Positions 1 to 8,528 of a stretch of DNA of 25,160 nt are shown here, one piece after another. The translations under genes and the position numbers were made by a program. Positions within the stretch are counted from its first letter, which is position 1. Each line of letters begins with the position of its first letter. Location: NCBI GenBank assembly GCA_964639275.1, contig CAZXCQ010000059.1:1-25160 (forward strand), in the 5' to 3' direction. The notes beneath the pieces were generated by a model, which was given only the letters and a program-made list of their open reading frames with translations, was not told the DNA's origin and did no database searches. Origin of the DNA: CAZXCQ01 sp964639275 (lineage in GTDB: Bacteria; Desulfobacterota; DSM-4660; Desulfatiglandales; Desulfatiglandaceae).

Positions 1-54
1 TGGATTCCGGTTTCTCAAGATGCGCGACCGTACTTATGAAACCATGTACTTAGA

Positions 55-89
55 CCGGGCAATGGGGGTTCGGAACCCCCATTGCCCGG
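55..89. repeat. Perfect palindrome, compact copy of repeat family 2
   Basis: Two 17-bp arms (55-71 and 73-89) are exact reverse complements separated by one base. The same core, with arms around AATGGGGGTTC, recurs at 8370-8392 and, with a much longer interior, at 24231-24430. To the right, 90-107 continues into a GGCTAAA-type tail that resembles the tails of the other copies. It lies just downstream of the end of iorB and could act as a transcript-end hairpin, but no T-run follows on either strand, so I call it a dispersed repeat and not a terminator. Confidence 0.75.
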
Positions 90-146
90 GTTTCAAACGG
101 CTAAAGTGTTACCCATTTGTTATGACAGAATTTACGAGACGCGATA

Positions 147-752
147 CTAGATCCCATTAAACCCCATCTTCAATGCACTCAGATTGAGTTCGACCTTGGA
201 ACTGGGAAAACTGACCTTTATCTCCTCTTCAACATCTCCAAGGTCAAGCGGGATCCTCTTTGTACCCAGCAGTGCCCCCAGCATGATAATGTTTGCCACA
301 ATAGGGGCACCCAACTCCATGGCCATATCCGTTGCCTTGAGAAACCAGGACGACTGCGAAAGCCTTTCAATGGCCGCCTTGAGTTCTTCAAGATCCGGGT
401 AGGCCAATCTTTTTGCGAGGACGCCCACGGGGTAAATCGGTTGGAAATTGGTGATGGTTTCAACACCGGGGTTCCCGAAGGTGCTTATTGTCCTGAGCGT
501 CTCCAGGGGTTCCAGACTCAGGATGATATGACCGTGGCCATCGGGTACCAGGGGTCCGAAATATCTTGTCTCAGATATCCGCAGGCTGCTGAATACAGCC
601 CCACCCCGTTGGGCCGCGCCAAAGGTCTCGCCGATGGTGACAAAATACCCCCTGTCTGATAAGGCCCGGCCAATCAACCTGGAAATCAATATATTGCCCT
701 GTCCACCAACCCCACAAATAATGAGGTTAAGGGGATCACGTGGAGATTTCAT
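147..752 (-). CDS. iorB: Indolepyruvate:ferredoxin oxidoreductase, beta subunit
   Basis: This is the gamma-type (small) subunit of a 2-oxoacid:ferredoxin oxidoreductase. With IorA it oxidatively decarboxylates arylpyruvates such as indolepyruvate and phenylpyruvate to aryl-acetyl-CoA in the cytoplasm, reducing ferredoxin. The 201-residue length is normal for the family. An N-terminal GVGGQGN motif (about residues 14-20) and the downstream GETFGAAQRGG segment are typical of the POR gamma domain. The ATG at 752 was chosen because AGGAGG sits six bases upstream; a TTG at 773 is possible but would include that ribosome site in the coding region. It overlaps the end of iorA by 17 bp, which suggests translational coupling. 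Confidence 0.93.
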   Translation of the reverse strand: MKSPRDPLNLIICGVGGQGNILISRLIGRALSDRGYFVTIGETFGAAQRGGAVFSSLRISETRYFGPLVPDGHGHIILSLEPLETLRTISTFGNPGVETITNFQPIYPVGVLAKRLAYPDLEELKAAIERLSQSSWFLKATDMAMELGAPIVANIIMLGALLGTKRIPLDLGDVEEEIKVSFPSSKVELNLSALKMGFNGI

Positions 753-2661
753 TTGCCGCCTCCTGTCGCTCAATGGCGTGAAAAGGACAGATGTCTACAC
801 AAACGCCACACCCTGAACACATATCCTCTTTGACTCTCGCATTGCCGGTCTCTGGGTCCTGGAACAAGGCCGGGCACCTGAATTCGCTGGAACAGATCCC
901 GCATTCCTCTCCTTTGCATGCGCCCGCTTCCACCCGGATGGCGTAAGGCATGCCCTTTTCCTTTTTCATTCGAACAATTTCACAGGCCCTTCGGAGTATC
1001 AGGACGCGAACCCCCTCCTCACGCCTTAGCAGGGTGCGGATGGTCTTGACGGTCCCCCGGATATCAAAGGGATCGCTGACCATGACCTCACAGCCCAGAG
1101 AACGACAAAGGCCCTCCATATCCACGGTGGTGGTGGGGTCTCCAACGGCATTAAACCCTGTGCCGGGATGTGACTGAAACCCGGTCATGGCGGTGGCGGA
1201 ATTATCCAGGAGGATCTGAATCATGTTGGACCTATTGTAGACGGCATTGATCAGGGCCGGGATCGATGCGTGAAAGAATGTGGAATCACCACAAATGGCG
1301 ATCACCGGTTGCTCATAGCCAAATCGTTCAAGTTGACCAAAGCCCGCTGCCAGTCCGGTGCTCGACCCCATGGCATGGAGCAGATTCATCTGTCCTTTTC
1401 CTTCCGGGAAGACGTCGAGGGTGGAACACCCGATATCACCGGTGACATAGACGTCTCTCTTTTCCGCCTTAACCGCCCTTTCGAGTGCCCAGAAGCTTGC
1501 CCTGTGGGGACACCCCGGGCACCATGTCAGCCCCCGGCTGATCAGAAGCCGCTCCGATGCCTCTGAAACCTCCTTCTGGTACCCCGCCTCCCTGGGCTCA
1601 TAAGTGACGTCAAAGATCTTTCCCAATGCCGCTATGACCTTGTCAGGGGTTATCTCGCCATAACCCGGTATATGCCCGGAGCCCTTTCCATAGACCATCT
1701 TATCCCCAAAGTGGAAATCGGCGATCGCCTCTTTGATATGGATCTCCAGAAAGGGATCGACCTCCTCTACCACAAGAATCTTTTCCGTCTTTTTCAGGCA
1801 GTCTTTGACCAGCTTTCTGGGAAACGGCCAGAGGGTGCCCAGCTTCAATAGGCCGACCCTCTCCCTCAGGCCCAGAATGTCAAGGGCTTCAGCCGAGCAA
1901 GAAGTCCCGCTACCCGCGCATATGATAAGGAGGTCCGCTTTATCCGGACCTTGATATTCGTTAAATTCGGATTGCTCAAATCGCTCCCGTATCTTCTCCA
2001 GGGCTTCGAGAACCGCCGCGTGTTTGGGCCAGGCCAGGTAGGGAGAGATCGTCTTGGAGCTATCCGACCGGGCCTTCTTGGAAACTCGCTGCAACTCACT
2101 CATCTCTACGGAACTGCTGGCGTGGCCGAGGCGGGTGTAACCCCTCATAAGTACAAAGCATCTGAATTCCTCGGAGAGCGCAAAGGCCCATTTGATCATG
2201 TCTTTGGCTTCCTGCACGGTACCCGGTTCCAGCAGGGGCACAGAGGCAAACTTCCCCAGCCACCGGGAATCTGTTTCATCGCCGCTTGAATGGGCATTTG
2301 GATCATCACATACCACGGTGATCATACCCCCCCCGTGGTCACCAATCCCCGTATAACTGAGATGGGTCAGGAAATCCAATGCCACACTCAGACCGGCGTT
2401 TTTCATGGCAGCGAGACTTCGCAACCCGGCAAAGGCGGCGGCCGCAGCCCCCTCCACCGCCGCCTTTTCGTTTGTTGACCACTCCACGTGAAGGTTTAGG
2501 GACTTGGCAGCGCCGGCCAATGTCGTAATAATTTCAGAAGAGGGGGTTCCCGGGTATCCAGCCGCAAACTGAACCCCCGCCTCCAGCGCCCCTCTTGCTA
2601 TCGCCTCGTTTCCCATCAAAAGATGCCTGGTACCTGGAAGATACTGATCAATGCCCGCCAT
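736..2661 (-). CDS. iorA: Indolepyruvate:ferredoxin oxidoreductase, alpha subunit
   Basis: This is the large catalytic subunit. It carries the fused POR alpha-like N-terminal domain (GNEAIARGALEAG and AGYPGTPSSEI near the start), a thiamine-diphosphate domain (GDIGCSTL, later GDSTFFHASIPAL and the LDNSATAMTGFQ segment), and a C-terminal 2x[4Fe-4S] ferredoxin-like domain with cysteines at about 582, 587, 590, 596 and 615, 618, 621, 625. With 641 residues it is full length for IorA. The ATG at 2661 has AAGGAG seven bases upstream. An alternative ATG at 2697 overlaps the preceding stop as ATGA and adds 12 residues, with only a weak, more distant AGAGGT. It is the second gene of the reductase-iorA-iorB operon. 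Confidence 0.94.
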   Translation of the reverse strand: MAGIDQYLPGTRHLLMGNEAIARGALEAGVQFAAGYPGTPSSEIITTLAGAAKSLNLHVEWSTNEKAAVEGAAAAAFAGLRSLAAMKNAGLSVALDFLTHLSYTGIGDHGGGMITVVCDDPNAHSSGDETDSRWLGKFASVPLLEPGTVQEAKDMIKWAFALSEEFRCFVLMRGYTRLGHASSSVEMSELQRVSKKARSDSSKTISPYLAWPKHAAVLEALEKIRERFEQSEFNEYQGPDKADLLIICAGSGTSCSAEALDILGLRERVGLLKLGTLWPFPRKLVKDCLKKTEKILVVEEVDPFLEIHIKEAIADFHFGDKMVYGKGSGHIPGYGEITPDKVIAALGKIFDVTYEPREAGYQKEVSEASERLLISRGLTWCPGCPHRASFWALERAVKAEKRDVYVTGDIGCSTLDVFPEGKGQMNLLHAMGSSTGLAAGFGQLERFGYEQPVIAICGDSTFFHASIPALINAVYNRSNMIQILLDNSATAMTGFQSHPGTGFNAVGDPTTTVDMEGLCRSLGCEVMVSDPFDIRGTVKTIRTLLRREEGVRVLILRRACEIVRMKKEKGMPYAIRVEAGACKGEECGICSSEFRCPALFQDPETGNARVKEDMCSGCGVCVDICPFHAIERQEAANEIST

Positions 2662-2693
2662 TGCCTTGCTCCTTCTCGATTTCGCCCCTGTGC

Positions 2694-3587
2694 TCATCCG
2701 GGTTTGACCTCTGTGTTTGACATGAACTCAAGGACCTTCAGCACTGCGGAGTGATCCCAGTCAAGCCCACCCCGGGCATCAAGTGAGTTCCAGAGGTGAG
2801 AGATCAGGGCGGTTCCGGGCAGATACATCCCCAGCTCTTTGGCCATGGACATGGCGATCTCCGTGTCTTTTTTGTGTAATCTCGCCCGGCCACCCGGTTC
2901 AAAGTCGCGATCCAGCATCCGCTTGCCGTGGAGTTCCAGGATGCGGCTCTGGGCAAATCCTCCGAGCAGGGCGTTTCTGACCCTTTCGGGATCGACCCCG
3001 GACTTCTTGGCAAAGATAAGGGCCTCGGCAACCGCCTCAATGGTCAAGGCGACAATGATCTGGTTGGAGGCCTTGGCCACCTGTCCCGCTCCGTGGTCGC
3101 CGATGTAACTGACATTTTTGCCCATCCTTTGAAAAACCGGCAGGACCCGTTCAAAGACATCCCGTTTTCCGCCGACCATGATGGAAAGGGTCCCCTCAAT
3201 GGCCCCCACATCGCCGCCACTCACCGGGGCATCCAGCATCTCCATGCCTTTTTGTTCCAGTTCTTTGGCAATCCCCCTGGCCGTGATGGGAGAAATGGTG
3301 CTCATATCAACCAAGACTGCGCCCTTACTCATCCCCTCAATAGCACCATTGCTCCCCAGGACCACTTGTTCCACAATCGGGTCATCGGGCAACATGGTAA
3401 TGATGACCTCGGCTGATGCCGACGCCTCCCTGGGTGAAGAGGCCTCCGTGGCCCCCAGTGCCACCATTTTTTTCACTGCCTCAGGGTCCACATCATAACC
3501 CGTCACTTGATACCCCGCGTCCATGAGATTTTTGGACATGGGTCTACCCATAATCCCAAGGCCAATAAAACCAATTCTCTCAATCAT
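2694..3587 (-). CDS. 3-hydroxyisobutyrate dehydrogenase / tartronate semialdehyde reductase family oxidoreductase
   Basis: This is an NAD(P)-dependent beta-hydroxyacid dehydrogenase of 297 residues, the usual family length. The N-terminal Rossmann fold starts GFIGLGIMGRPM (residues 6-17). The substrate-binding motif DAPVSGGDVGAIEGT is at about 119-133, the catalytic lysine is K172 in GQVAKASNQ, and the C-terminal helical domain contains KKDTEIAMSMA. The family reduces or oxidises 3-hydroxyacids (3-hydroxyisobutyrate, tartronate semialdehyde, succinic semialdehyde), and sequence alone does not fix the substrate. Being first in an operon with iorA and iorB favours an amino-acid-catabolic role such as valine degradation. 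The start has GAGGAGG nearby, and the stop overlaps the alternative iorA ATG at 2697. Confidence 0.9.
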   Translation of the reverse strand: MIERIGFIGLGIMGRPMSKNLMDAGYQVTGYDVDPEAVKKMVALGATEASSPREASASAEVIITMLPDDPIVEQVVLGSNGAIEGMSKGAVLVDMSTISPITARGIAKELEQKGMEMLDAPVSGGDVGAIEGTLSIMVGGKRDVFERVLPVFQRMGKNVSYIGDHGAGQVAKASNQIIVALTIEAVAEALIFAKKSGVDPERVRNALLGGFAQSRILELHGKRMLDRDFEPGGRARLHKKDTEIAMSMAKELGMYLPGTALISHLWNSLDARGGLDWDHSAVLKVLEFMSNTEVKPG

Positions 3588-3656
3588 TGCGGTTCCCTCC
3601 TCGCAGATCCAAAACCTGCTCTTGATTTTGCCCTTTTTTGTGCATTTGGAGCGTGA

Positions 3657-3684
3657 TTCTTATCCACGCAACATCAATTGTCAA
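3657..3684 (-). promoter_or_regulatory. Putative sigma-70 promoter of the ior operon
   Basis: Reading on the minus strand, a perfect TTGACA (3684-3679) is followed after 16 bases by TAAGAA (3662-3657). The -10 is weak. It sits about 70 bases upstream of the reductase start at 3587, a sensible distance. Confidence 0.4.
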
Positions 3685-3753
3685 GGATAAGTTCCTCCCA
3701 CAGGACACCCCAGCAATCTGAGCAGGGCCACCCTTACAGCCATGGCCGGTTTT

Positions 3754-4005
3754 GCCATTTTGTAAGCGTTCACAGGTTCAGGGTTCAACGTTCAGGGTTA
3801 GGGACAACGACAAAATTGAAGACCCGAAGTCCTCGTAAAACCTGCTAGCTTTGCCACATGATTGCCAATGTGCGGCCAAATTTCAGGTTGGGAACGACGA
3901 ATCCGGCCGCTTCTCTCGGGAATACGCATCCGAAATGGAATCCGAGGACAAGAATGCAACCTTGAACCCCTGAACCTTTGAACCCGTGAACGGCTACGCC
4001 ATTTT
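3754..4005. mobile_element. MITE-like inverted-repeat element (family 1, copy A) with 8-bp direct repeats
   Basis: The element body is 3762-3997. Its left end GTAAGCGTTCAC and the reverse complement of its right end GTAGCCGTTCAC form imperfect terminal inverted repeats, which continue inward as GGTTCAGGGTTCAA-like sequence for about 35 bp. It is flanked on both sides by GCCATTTT (3754-3761 and 3998-4005), a candidate 8-bp target-site duplication. The interior (about 3779-3915) aligns with 8181-8320, a second copy. It has no coding capacity, so it would be a non-autonomous element. Confidence 0.65.
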
Positions 4006-4163
4006 TTTGTCTTTCCTTGACATTTGTCAGGATTTAATTTAGCGATATTCTTATCGGAAGACGAAGCGGCCTTGTAACTTCTCAAAAATCCGGGGATAGA
4101 TTGATTGTGGTGTGGCATGTGGAAGAAAAAAAGACCCCCGTGCCACACCTTTCCCCCTGTTCT

Positions 4164-4192
4164 TTGAGATGTTACGCGGCTTTTGCTATAGA
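4164..4192 (+). promoter_or_regulatory. Putative sigma-70 promoter of the acyl-CoA dehydrogenase
   Basis: TTGAGA (4164-4169) is separated by 17 bases from TATAGA (4187-4192), about 58 bases before the GTG start at 4251. The -35 matches at five positions and the -10 at four. Confidence 0.4.
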
Positions 4193-4250
4193 TTAGGACC
4201 GAATTTGCTTTAAAGATCTCAACATCTATAGATTGAAAAGGAGGACTCCG

Positions 4251-5393
4251 GTGATAGACTTTACCTTGAGCGAAGAGCAGAAAGCATTACAGGCATTGGC
4301 CCGGGATTTTGCCCAGAAGGAGATTGCGCCCGTTGCCTTGCAGTACGACAAGGAACCGGACTTTCCAGGGGAAATCATCAAAAAGGCCCATGCTGCAAAC
4401 CTGATGAACCTCACCTGCCCTAAGGAGTACGCGGGGCAGGGAATGGGGCTGGTCAATGCGGCTTTGGTAACGGAAGAGCTGACTGCCGCCTGTGTGGCCA
4501 TTGCCGGGATGATCGGGATCAACTCCCTGGCCTGTGGCCCCATTCTTATCGGAGGAACTGAGGAGCAAAAGCAACGATTCCTGACGCCGTTAAACCAGAC
4601 CGGCAAGACCGCCTCCTTCTGTCTGACCGAAAGGGAGGCAGGATCTGACGCCGGAAGCGTGAAGACTATGGCTAAGCTGGAAGGCGATCATTATGTGCTG
4701 AACGGGCAGAAGTGCTTCATCACCAACGCTAGTTTCGCAGATTTCTATAGTGTTTTTGCTACCCTCGATCCCACCAAGGGCACAAAAGGCATCACCGGAT
4801 TTGTCATCCCCCGCAAATCCCCGGGCCTCTCTATTGGAAAGGTCGAGGACAAGATGGGTCAACGGGCCCTGAACGTGGCCGAGGTCAACCTTGATAATGT
4901 CAAGGTCCCCCCGGAGGACCGGCTGGGCAAGGAAGGCGAGGGTTTCAAGATCGCCATGGAAACCCTCGACGAGGGCCGTGTGAACATTGCAACCTGTGCT
5001 GTGGGACTCTCCCGCGCTGCCTTTCAGGCTGCCCTGAGTTATGCCAAGAAAAGAGTTCAATTCGGCAAACCCATCGGCACCTTTCAGGCCTTGAATTTCA
5101 TGCTGGCGGATATGGCGGTGGCCGTGGATTCCGCCAGAACGCTAACCTGGTATGCTGCGTCCAAGGCTGATCACGGAATACGGTACACCAGAGAAGCGGC
5201 CCAAGCAAAATTTTTCGCAACGGACGTGGTTATGCGCGTTACCACTGATGCCGTCCAGATCCACGGCGGATACGGATACACCAAAGATTATGCCGTGGAG
5301 AAATATATGCGCGATGCCAAACTTATGCAGATCTATGAGGGAACCAACCAGATAAACCGCATGGTCGCCGGCGGTGCGTTGATGAGGGGATAG
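4251..5393 (+). CDS. Acyl-CoA dehydrogenase (FAD, short/branched-chain type)
   Basis: This cytoplasmic flavoenzyme introduces the alpha,beta double bond into an acyl-CoA and passes electrons to ETF. It has 380 residues, normal for the family. The first signature lies near 124-134 (FCLTEREAGSD). The C-terminal signature IHGGYGYTKDYAVEKYMRDA is followed by QIYEGTNQ, whose E363 is the expected catalytic base. The GTG at 4251 was chosen because AAAGGAGG lies seven bases upstream; a TTG at 4233 would place that ribosome site inside the gene. It stands alone on the plus strand, converging on livG 11 bp away. The neighbouring Liv importer and ior operon suggest an acyl-CoA derived from amino acids, but chain length cannot be read from motifs. 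Confidence 0.94.
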   Translation: MIDFTLSEEQKALQALARDFAQKEIAPVALQYDKEPDFPGEIIKKAHAANLMNLTCPKEYAGQGMGLVNAALVTEELTAACVAIAGMIGINSLACGPILIGGTEEQKQRFLTPLNQTGKTASFCLTEREAGSDAGSVKTMAKLEGDHYVLNGQKCFITNASFADFYSVFATLDPTKGTKGITGFVIPRKSPGLSIGKVEDKMGQRALNVAEVNLDNVKVPPEDRLGKEGEGFKIAMETLDEGRVNIATCAVGLSRAAFQAALSYAKKRVQFGKPIGTFQALNFMLADMAVAVDSARTLTWYAASKADHGIRYTREAAQAKFFATDVVMRVTTDAVQIHGGYGYTKDYAVEKYMRDAKLMQIYEGTNQINRMVAGGALMRG

Positions 5394-5404
5394 AAGGTTG
5401 TTGT

Positions 5405-6154
5405 TTATTCCGTCCCCAGATAGGCCTTCTTGACCTCTTCTCTTTCCATCACCTCGGAGGGCTTCCCGTCTGCGATCTTGACGCCGTAATTCAGGACAAT
5501 GACCCTGTTGGCGATCCTGAAGAGCTCCTTCAATCGGTGTTCGATCATGATAATGGTCTTGCCCTCCATACGGAGCTTTTCGATGATGGGGACGATGCTT
5601 GCCACTTCGGCGAGGCTCAGGCCTGAGAAGAGTTCGTCGAGGATCACCAGGTCGGGTTGGAGGGCGATCGCCTTGGCCAATTCCAGCCGTTTGAGATATC
5701 CCTGGGGGAGGACGCTCGCCACCTTGTAGGCGACAAAGGAGTCCCGCTCAAAACCGACCTCTTCCAGAAGGTCCAGGGCCACTGCATCTCGATCGCCATA
5801 TCTCCCACCGGCCATCGCCTTGACCCTGGGTGAATAGAGGGGAATGATCATATTCTTAAAGGCCGGGAGTTGATAAAAGGGCCTGACCATCTGAAATGTC
5901 CTGGCGATGCCAAGCCGGATCACCCGGTATGGGGGCCATCCGGTTATTTCCTGCCCCTTATAATGAATCGTGCCCCCTGTGGGTTTTACAAAACCGGTGA
6001 TCAGGTTGACAAGGGTCGTCTTTCCGGACCCATTGGGTCCAATAAGGCCCAGGAGGTCCCCTTCCGTGAGGTCAAAATCCACGTTATTAACGGCCTGTAC
6101 GCCCCCAAACTGTTTGGTGAGGCCTGATACCTCAAGCAGGGGTGAAGCGCTCAT
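5405..6154 (-). CDS. livG: Branched-chain amino acid ABC transporter ATP-binding protein (LivG-like)
   Basis: This 249-residue ATPase energises a Liv-type importer on the cytoplasmic face. Walker A is GPNGSGKT (39-46) and Walker B is LVILDE (169-174). The signature region reads LPQGYLKRLELAKA (149-162), departing from the classical LSGGQ; Liv-type ATPases often have a proline there, so activity is not excluded. The switch histidine is in MIEHRLKEL. The ATG at 6154 overlaps the livM stop as ATGA and has GGTGGAGG just upstream; an ATG at 6172 inside livM is less likely. The usual partner livF is absent from the window. Confidence 0.93.
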   Translation of the reverse strand: MSASPLLEVSGLTKQFGGVQAVNNVDFDLTEGDLLGLIGPNGSGKTTLVNLITGFVKPTGGTIHYKGQEITGWPPYRVIRLGIARTFQMVRPFYQLPAFKNMIIPLYSPRVKAMAGGRYGDRDAVALDLLEEVGFERDSFVAYKVASVLPQGYLKRLELAKAIALQPDLVILDELFSGLSLAEVASIVPIIEKLRMEGKTIIMIEHRLKELFRIANRVIVLNYGVKIADGKPSEVMEREEVKKAYLGTE

Positions 6155-7155
6155 GCCTCCACCTCGACCCATCTCTCAAATTGTTGGTATTTTCTTCGTA
6201 TGTAGTGAAAAATGCCCTCGGGTACGGCCACGGTGAATACCACCAGAAACAGCCCGTAAAAGACAATCCTGAGTCCCCCGATCCCTCTCAGGATCTCCGA
6301 GAGGGGTACGAGGATAAAGGCCCCGAGCATGGAACCGGCAAGGGTACCGGTTCCACCCACCACGGCGGCTGCGATGGGGAGGATAGAGTAGTCGAGCGCA
6401 AAGACAGGCATTCCGACAAACATATACACGTGGGTCATATAGGCCCCTGCAAAGGCCCCCACCGAGCTGGCGATGAAAAGGGCCTGTGCCTTGAACCAGT
6501 AGATGTTTATCCCCGCGTTCATGACCGATCGGTCATTGTCGCTGATTCCTTTCAGGACCAGCCCAAAATCAGATCCCATCAGACGCCGGAACCCAAAGAG
6601 GGCGGCCAAGAGGGCCAGAATGATCATATAGATCTCCACCCATCGGGAGGGGAGGGCACCCAGCCCGCTGAGTCCCTCTGTTCCCCCAAAGATCTTTGTG
6701 GCCTCCACTATCCGGACGAGCATCAGGGGCAAGATAAGGGTGACCATGGAAAAATAGATCCCGCGCAATCTCAAGACAGGCAGGAGCAGCAAGGTACAAA
6801 ACAACCCACCGGCAATGGTCGCTACAGGGATTGTGATAAAGGGGGAGAGGCCCCAGGTGTGGTTCACGATACCGGCCAGATAGGCGCCCATCCCAAAGAA
6901 TAGGGCCTGGCCCAGGGATATCATCCCGCTCTGTGCCAGGATATCCCAGCTGATGGCCAGGAGGGCAAACACAGAGACAGAGAGAAGGACCTTCTGCCAG
7001 TAGATACTCAAGACAAAGGACAGGACTATCAGACCCACGATGGGCAACAACCTGGGGGAGGCCAGATAGAGCATCTCCCGCCAGGAGCACAGGGCAAAGA
7101 TGTCTTCGGATCTTGCCTTTATACCCCGGTCGATTCTTTCCCTTCGTCTCTTCAT
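6151..7155 (-). CDS. livM: Branched-chain amino acid ABC transporter permease (LivM-like)
   Basis: This inner-membrane permease of 334 residues has a positively charged N-terminus (MKRRRERIDRG) followed by multiple hydrophobic segments. LivM-family features include the AISWDILAQSGMISLGQALFFGMGAY segment, given here only as AISWDILAQ and SLGQALFFGMGAY, and the GGTGTLAGSMLGAF region before the last helices. It should pair with LivH to form the translocation channel for branched-chain or other hydrophobic amino acids. Its stop overlaps the livG start by an ATGA, and a 75-bp gap separates it from livH. CAGGTG lies close to the start codon, a weak ribosome site. Confidence 0.92.
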   Translation of the reverse strand: MKRRRERIDRGIKARSEDIFALCSWREMLYLASPRLLPIVGLIVLSFVLSIYWQKVLLSVSVFALLAISWDILAQSGMISLGQALFFGMGAYLAGIVNHTWGLSPFITIPVATIAGGLFCTLLLLPVLRLRGIYFSMVTLILPLMLVRIVEATKIFGGTEGLSGLGALPSRWVEIYMIILALLAALFGFRRLMGSDFGLVLKGISDNDRSVMNAGINIYWFKAQALFIASSVGAFAGAYMTHVYMFVGMPVFALDYSILPIAAAVVGGTGTLAGSMLGAFILVPLSEILRGIGGLRIVFYGLFLVVFTVAVPEGIFHYIRRKYQQFERWVEVEA

Positions 7156-7200
7156 TTCACCTGTTTTCTCCCGCCCTTAGTTCGGCCGGCTTTCAGATTC

Positions 7201-7221
7201 CGCAATCCGCAATCCGCAATC
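7201..7221. repeat. Three tandem copies of a 7-bp unit
   Basis: CGCAATC is repeated three times without interruption in the livH-livM spacer. It is short and has no clear role. Confidence 0.6.
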
Positions 7222-7230
7222 CAAATTCCC

Positions 7231-8103
7231 CTATATCCTCTCTTCCAATTCCTTTTGCTCTCCATAGATACCGGAGGGCTTTATGGCGAGTATCCCCAGG
7301 ATGGCTGCCAGCGGCACCAGCATGACCCAGTGGCTCTCCAGATAGGTGGCCGTGAAGCTCTCTGCATAGCCGATCAAAAAAGATGCGATAACCACCCCCC
7401 CGGTGGAACCCAGGCCCCCGACAATACATACGGCCAAGGCGTTTATGAGGACGTCGTAGCCATGTTCAACCGTAATGGTGCCCAGGGGCAATATAACGAT
7501 GGCGGCAATTGCGGCATAGGCCGCGCCAAAGGAGACGCTCAGGGTCGCCACCCGGTCAGAATTGATACCGAGGCTCAGCGCGGTTCTCTCATCCTGTGCA
7601 ATTCCTCTAAAGCGCAGGCCCGTCCGGGTGTGGTGGGTAAAGAACCAGAGAAAGCCGGCCAGGCCCATGCCAATGATCACGATAAATAGCCTTTGCAGGT
7701 CAATGGTGACCTGACCGATATCGATGCTGGCGTCCACAAAGACCGGCAGGGTATATTCAAAACCGATAAACCCCATGTATTTGAACAGTTCCAGGATGGC
7801 CAGACCGATTCCGAACGTGGCGATAACCTCAGAGAGCACCATGCCCCTGATTCGCAGGAGGACAAAGCGGTACATCAGGGCCCCCGCCAGGGCGGTCAGG
7901 AGGACCGAGAAGAGGACGGCCAGGATATATGGGAGACCCAGCGAGTTGAATAGGACCCAGGCGAGAAATCCTGCAAGGATGTAAAGGGCCCCGTAGGCAA
8001 AGTTTGCAACCCCGCTGATGCCAAAGGTCAGATTAAAGCCAAGGGCCACCAGGGCAAGGATTATGCTGTTGACAAAGCCGTATACAAGGGTGCTCAGGAG
8101 CAT
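7231..8103 (-). CDS. livH: Branched-chain amino acid ABC transporter permease (LivH-like)
   Basis: This 290-residue polytopic permease has family features such as LALVALGFNLTFGISGVANF near the N-terminus (residues 16-35), GLRFRGIAQDERTALSLGI in the EAA-like cytoplasmic loop, and AVCIVGGLGSTGGVVIAS near the C-terminus. It forms the channel with LivM. No good ribosome site is visible before the ATG at 8103. The left end of a repeat element (about 8122) begins only some 20 bp upstream, so insertion may have replaced the original leader between livK and livH. Confidence 0.92.
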   Translation of the reverse strand: MLLSTLVYGFVNSIILALVALGFNLTFGISGVANFAYGALYILAGFLAWVLFNSLGLPYILAVLFSVLLTALAGALMYRFVLLRIRGMVLSEVIATFGIGLAILELFKYMGFIGFEYTLPVFVDASIDIGQVTIDLQRLFIVIIGMGLAGFLWFFTHHTRTGLRFRGIAQDERTALSLGINSDRVATLSVSFGAAYAAIAAIVILPLGTITVEHGYDVLINALAVCIVGGLGSTGGVVIASFLIGYAESFTATYLESHWVMLVPLAAILGILAIKPSGIYGEQKELEERI

Positions 8104-8121
8104 CGGAAAAGGGCTTTCTTT

Positions 8122-8528
8122 GTGTTGGCGTTCAAAGGTTCAGCGTTCAGCGGGATTTTCGACCGCGTTTCCCGATGATTCGGGGTTCAGGGTTAGGGAA
8201 AAGGACAAGATTGAAGATCTGGAATCTTCCTAAAACATACTGGCTTTGCCACATGCTTGCTAATGCGCCGCCAATTATCGGATTGCGAATGACAAATCCG
8301 GGCGATTTCCATGTGAATACGCGCCTAAAATACAATCTGTATAACAGTTTAGTTTTTTGAAACCCGGGCAATGGGGGTTCCGAACCCCCATTCCCCTATC
8401 CTAGTGACAATTCTGAAGAAAGCTAAACTGATACGAATCTGTGGACAAGAATGCAATCGCGCTTTCAGCGGGAAACCCCTGTCGAAGATCCCGCTCCGCA
8501 GGGAACCCTTGAACCCGTAAACGGTTAC
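8122..8528. mobile_element. MITE-like inverted-repeat element (family 1, copy B)
   Basis: The left end (GTTGGCGTTCAAAGGTTC, about 8124 onward) and right end (reverse complement GTAACCGTTTACGGGTTCAA, 8509-8528) are imperfect inverted repeats. The homology extends inward: 8149-8173 matches the reverse complement of 8470-8495 (core AGCGGGAT and TTCGAC). The interior 8181-8320 aligns with copy A at 3762-3997. Relative to copy A it carries an insertion, the palindromic element 8345-8430. No clear flanking direct repeat was found. Confidence 0.6.
8345..8430. repeat. Family 2 palindromic element nested in copy B
   Basis: An 86-bp imperfect palindrome begins CAGTTTAG (8345-8352) and ends CTAAACTG (8423-8430), exact inverted ends. 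The centre has 11-bp perfect arms AATGGGGGTTC (8370-8380) and its complement (8382-8392) around a single base. The core matches 55-89. Its right half matches 18530-18579 and 24412-24468. Confidence 0.65.

Larger units (their letters stand above)
3588..4250. other. Intergenic region between divergent ior operon and acyl-CoA dehydrogenase
   Basis: No convincing gene is present. The stretch holds a minus-strand promoter candidate next to the reductase, the inverted-repeat element at 3762-3997 with flanking direct repeats, and a plus-strand promoter candidate at 4164-4192. The 116-codon minus-strand frame around 3798-4148 runs through the repeat element and has no protein-like composition. Confidence 0.6.

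Noticed and set aside
55..89. Terminator for iorB
   Set aside because: The hairpin is perfect but no T-run follows in the minus direction, and the same palindrome occurs elsewhere as a dispersed repeat.
5694..5710. Degenerate ABC signature (LPQGY) in LivG suggesting an inactive ATPase
   Set aside because: Liv-type ATPases commonly show proline at this position, and Walker A, Walker B with its glutamate, and the switch histidine are all present.
6142..6903. A 253-codon plus-strand frame
   Set aside because: It lies antisense to livM, with a Gly/His/Asp/Lys-rich composition typical of the mirror of hydrophobic codons.
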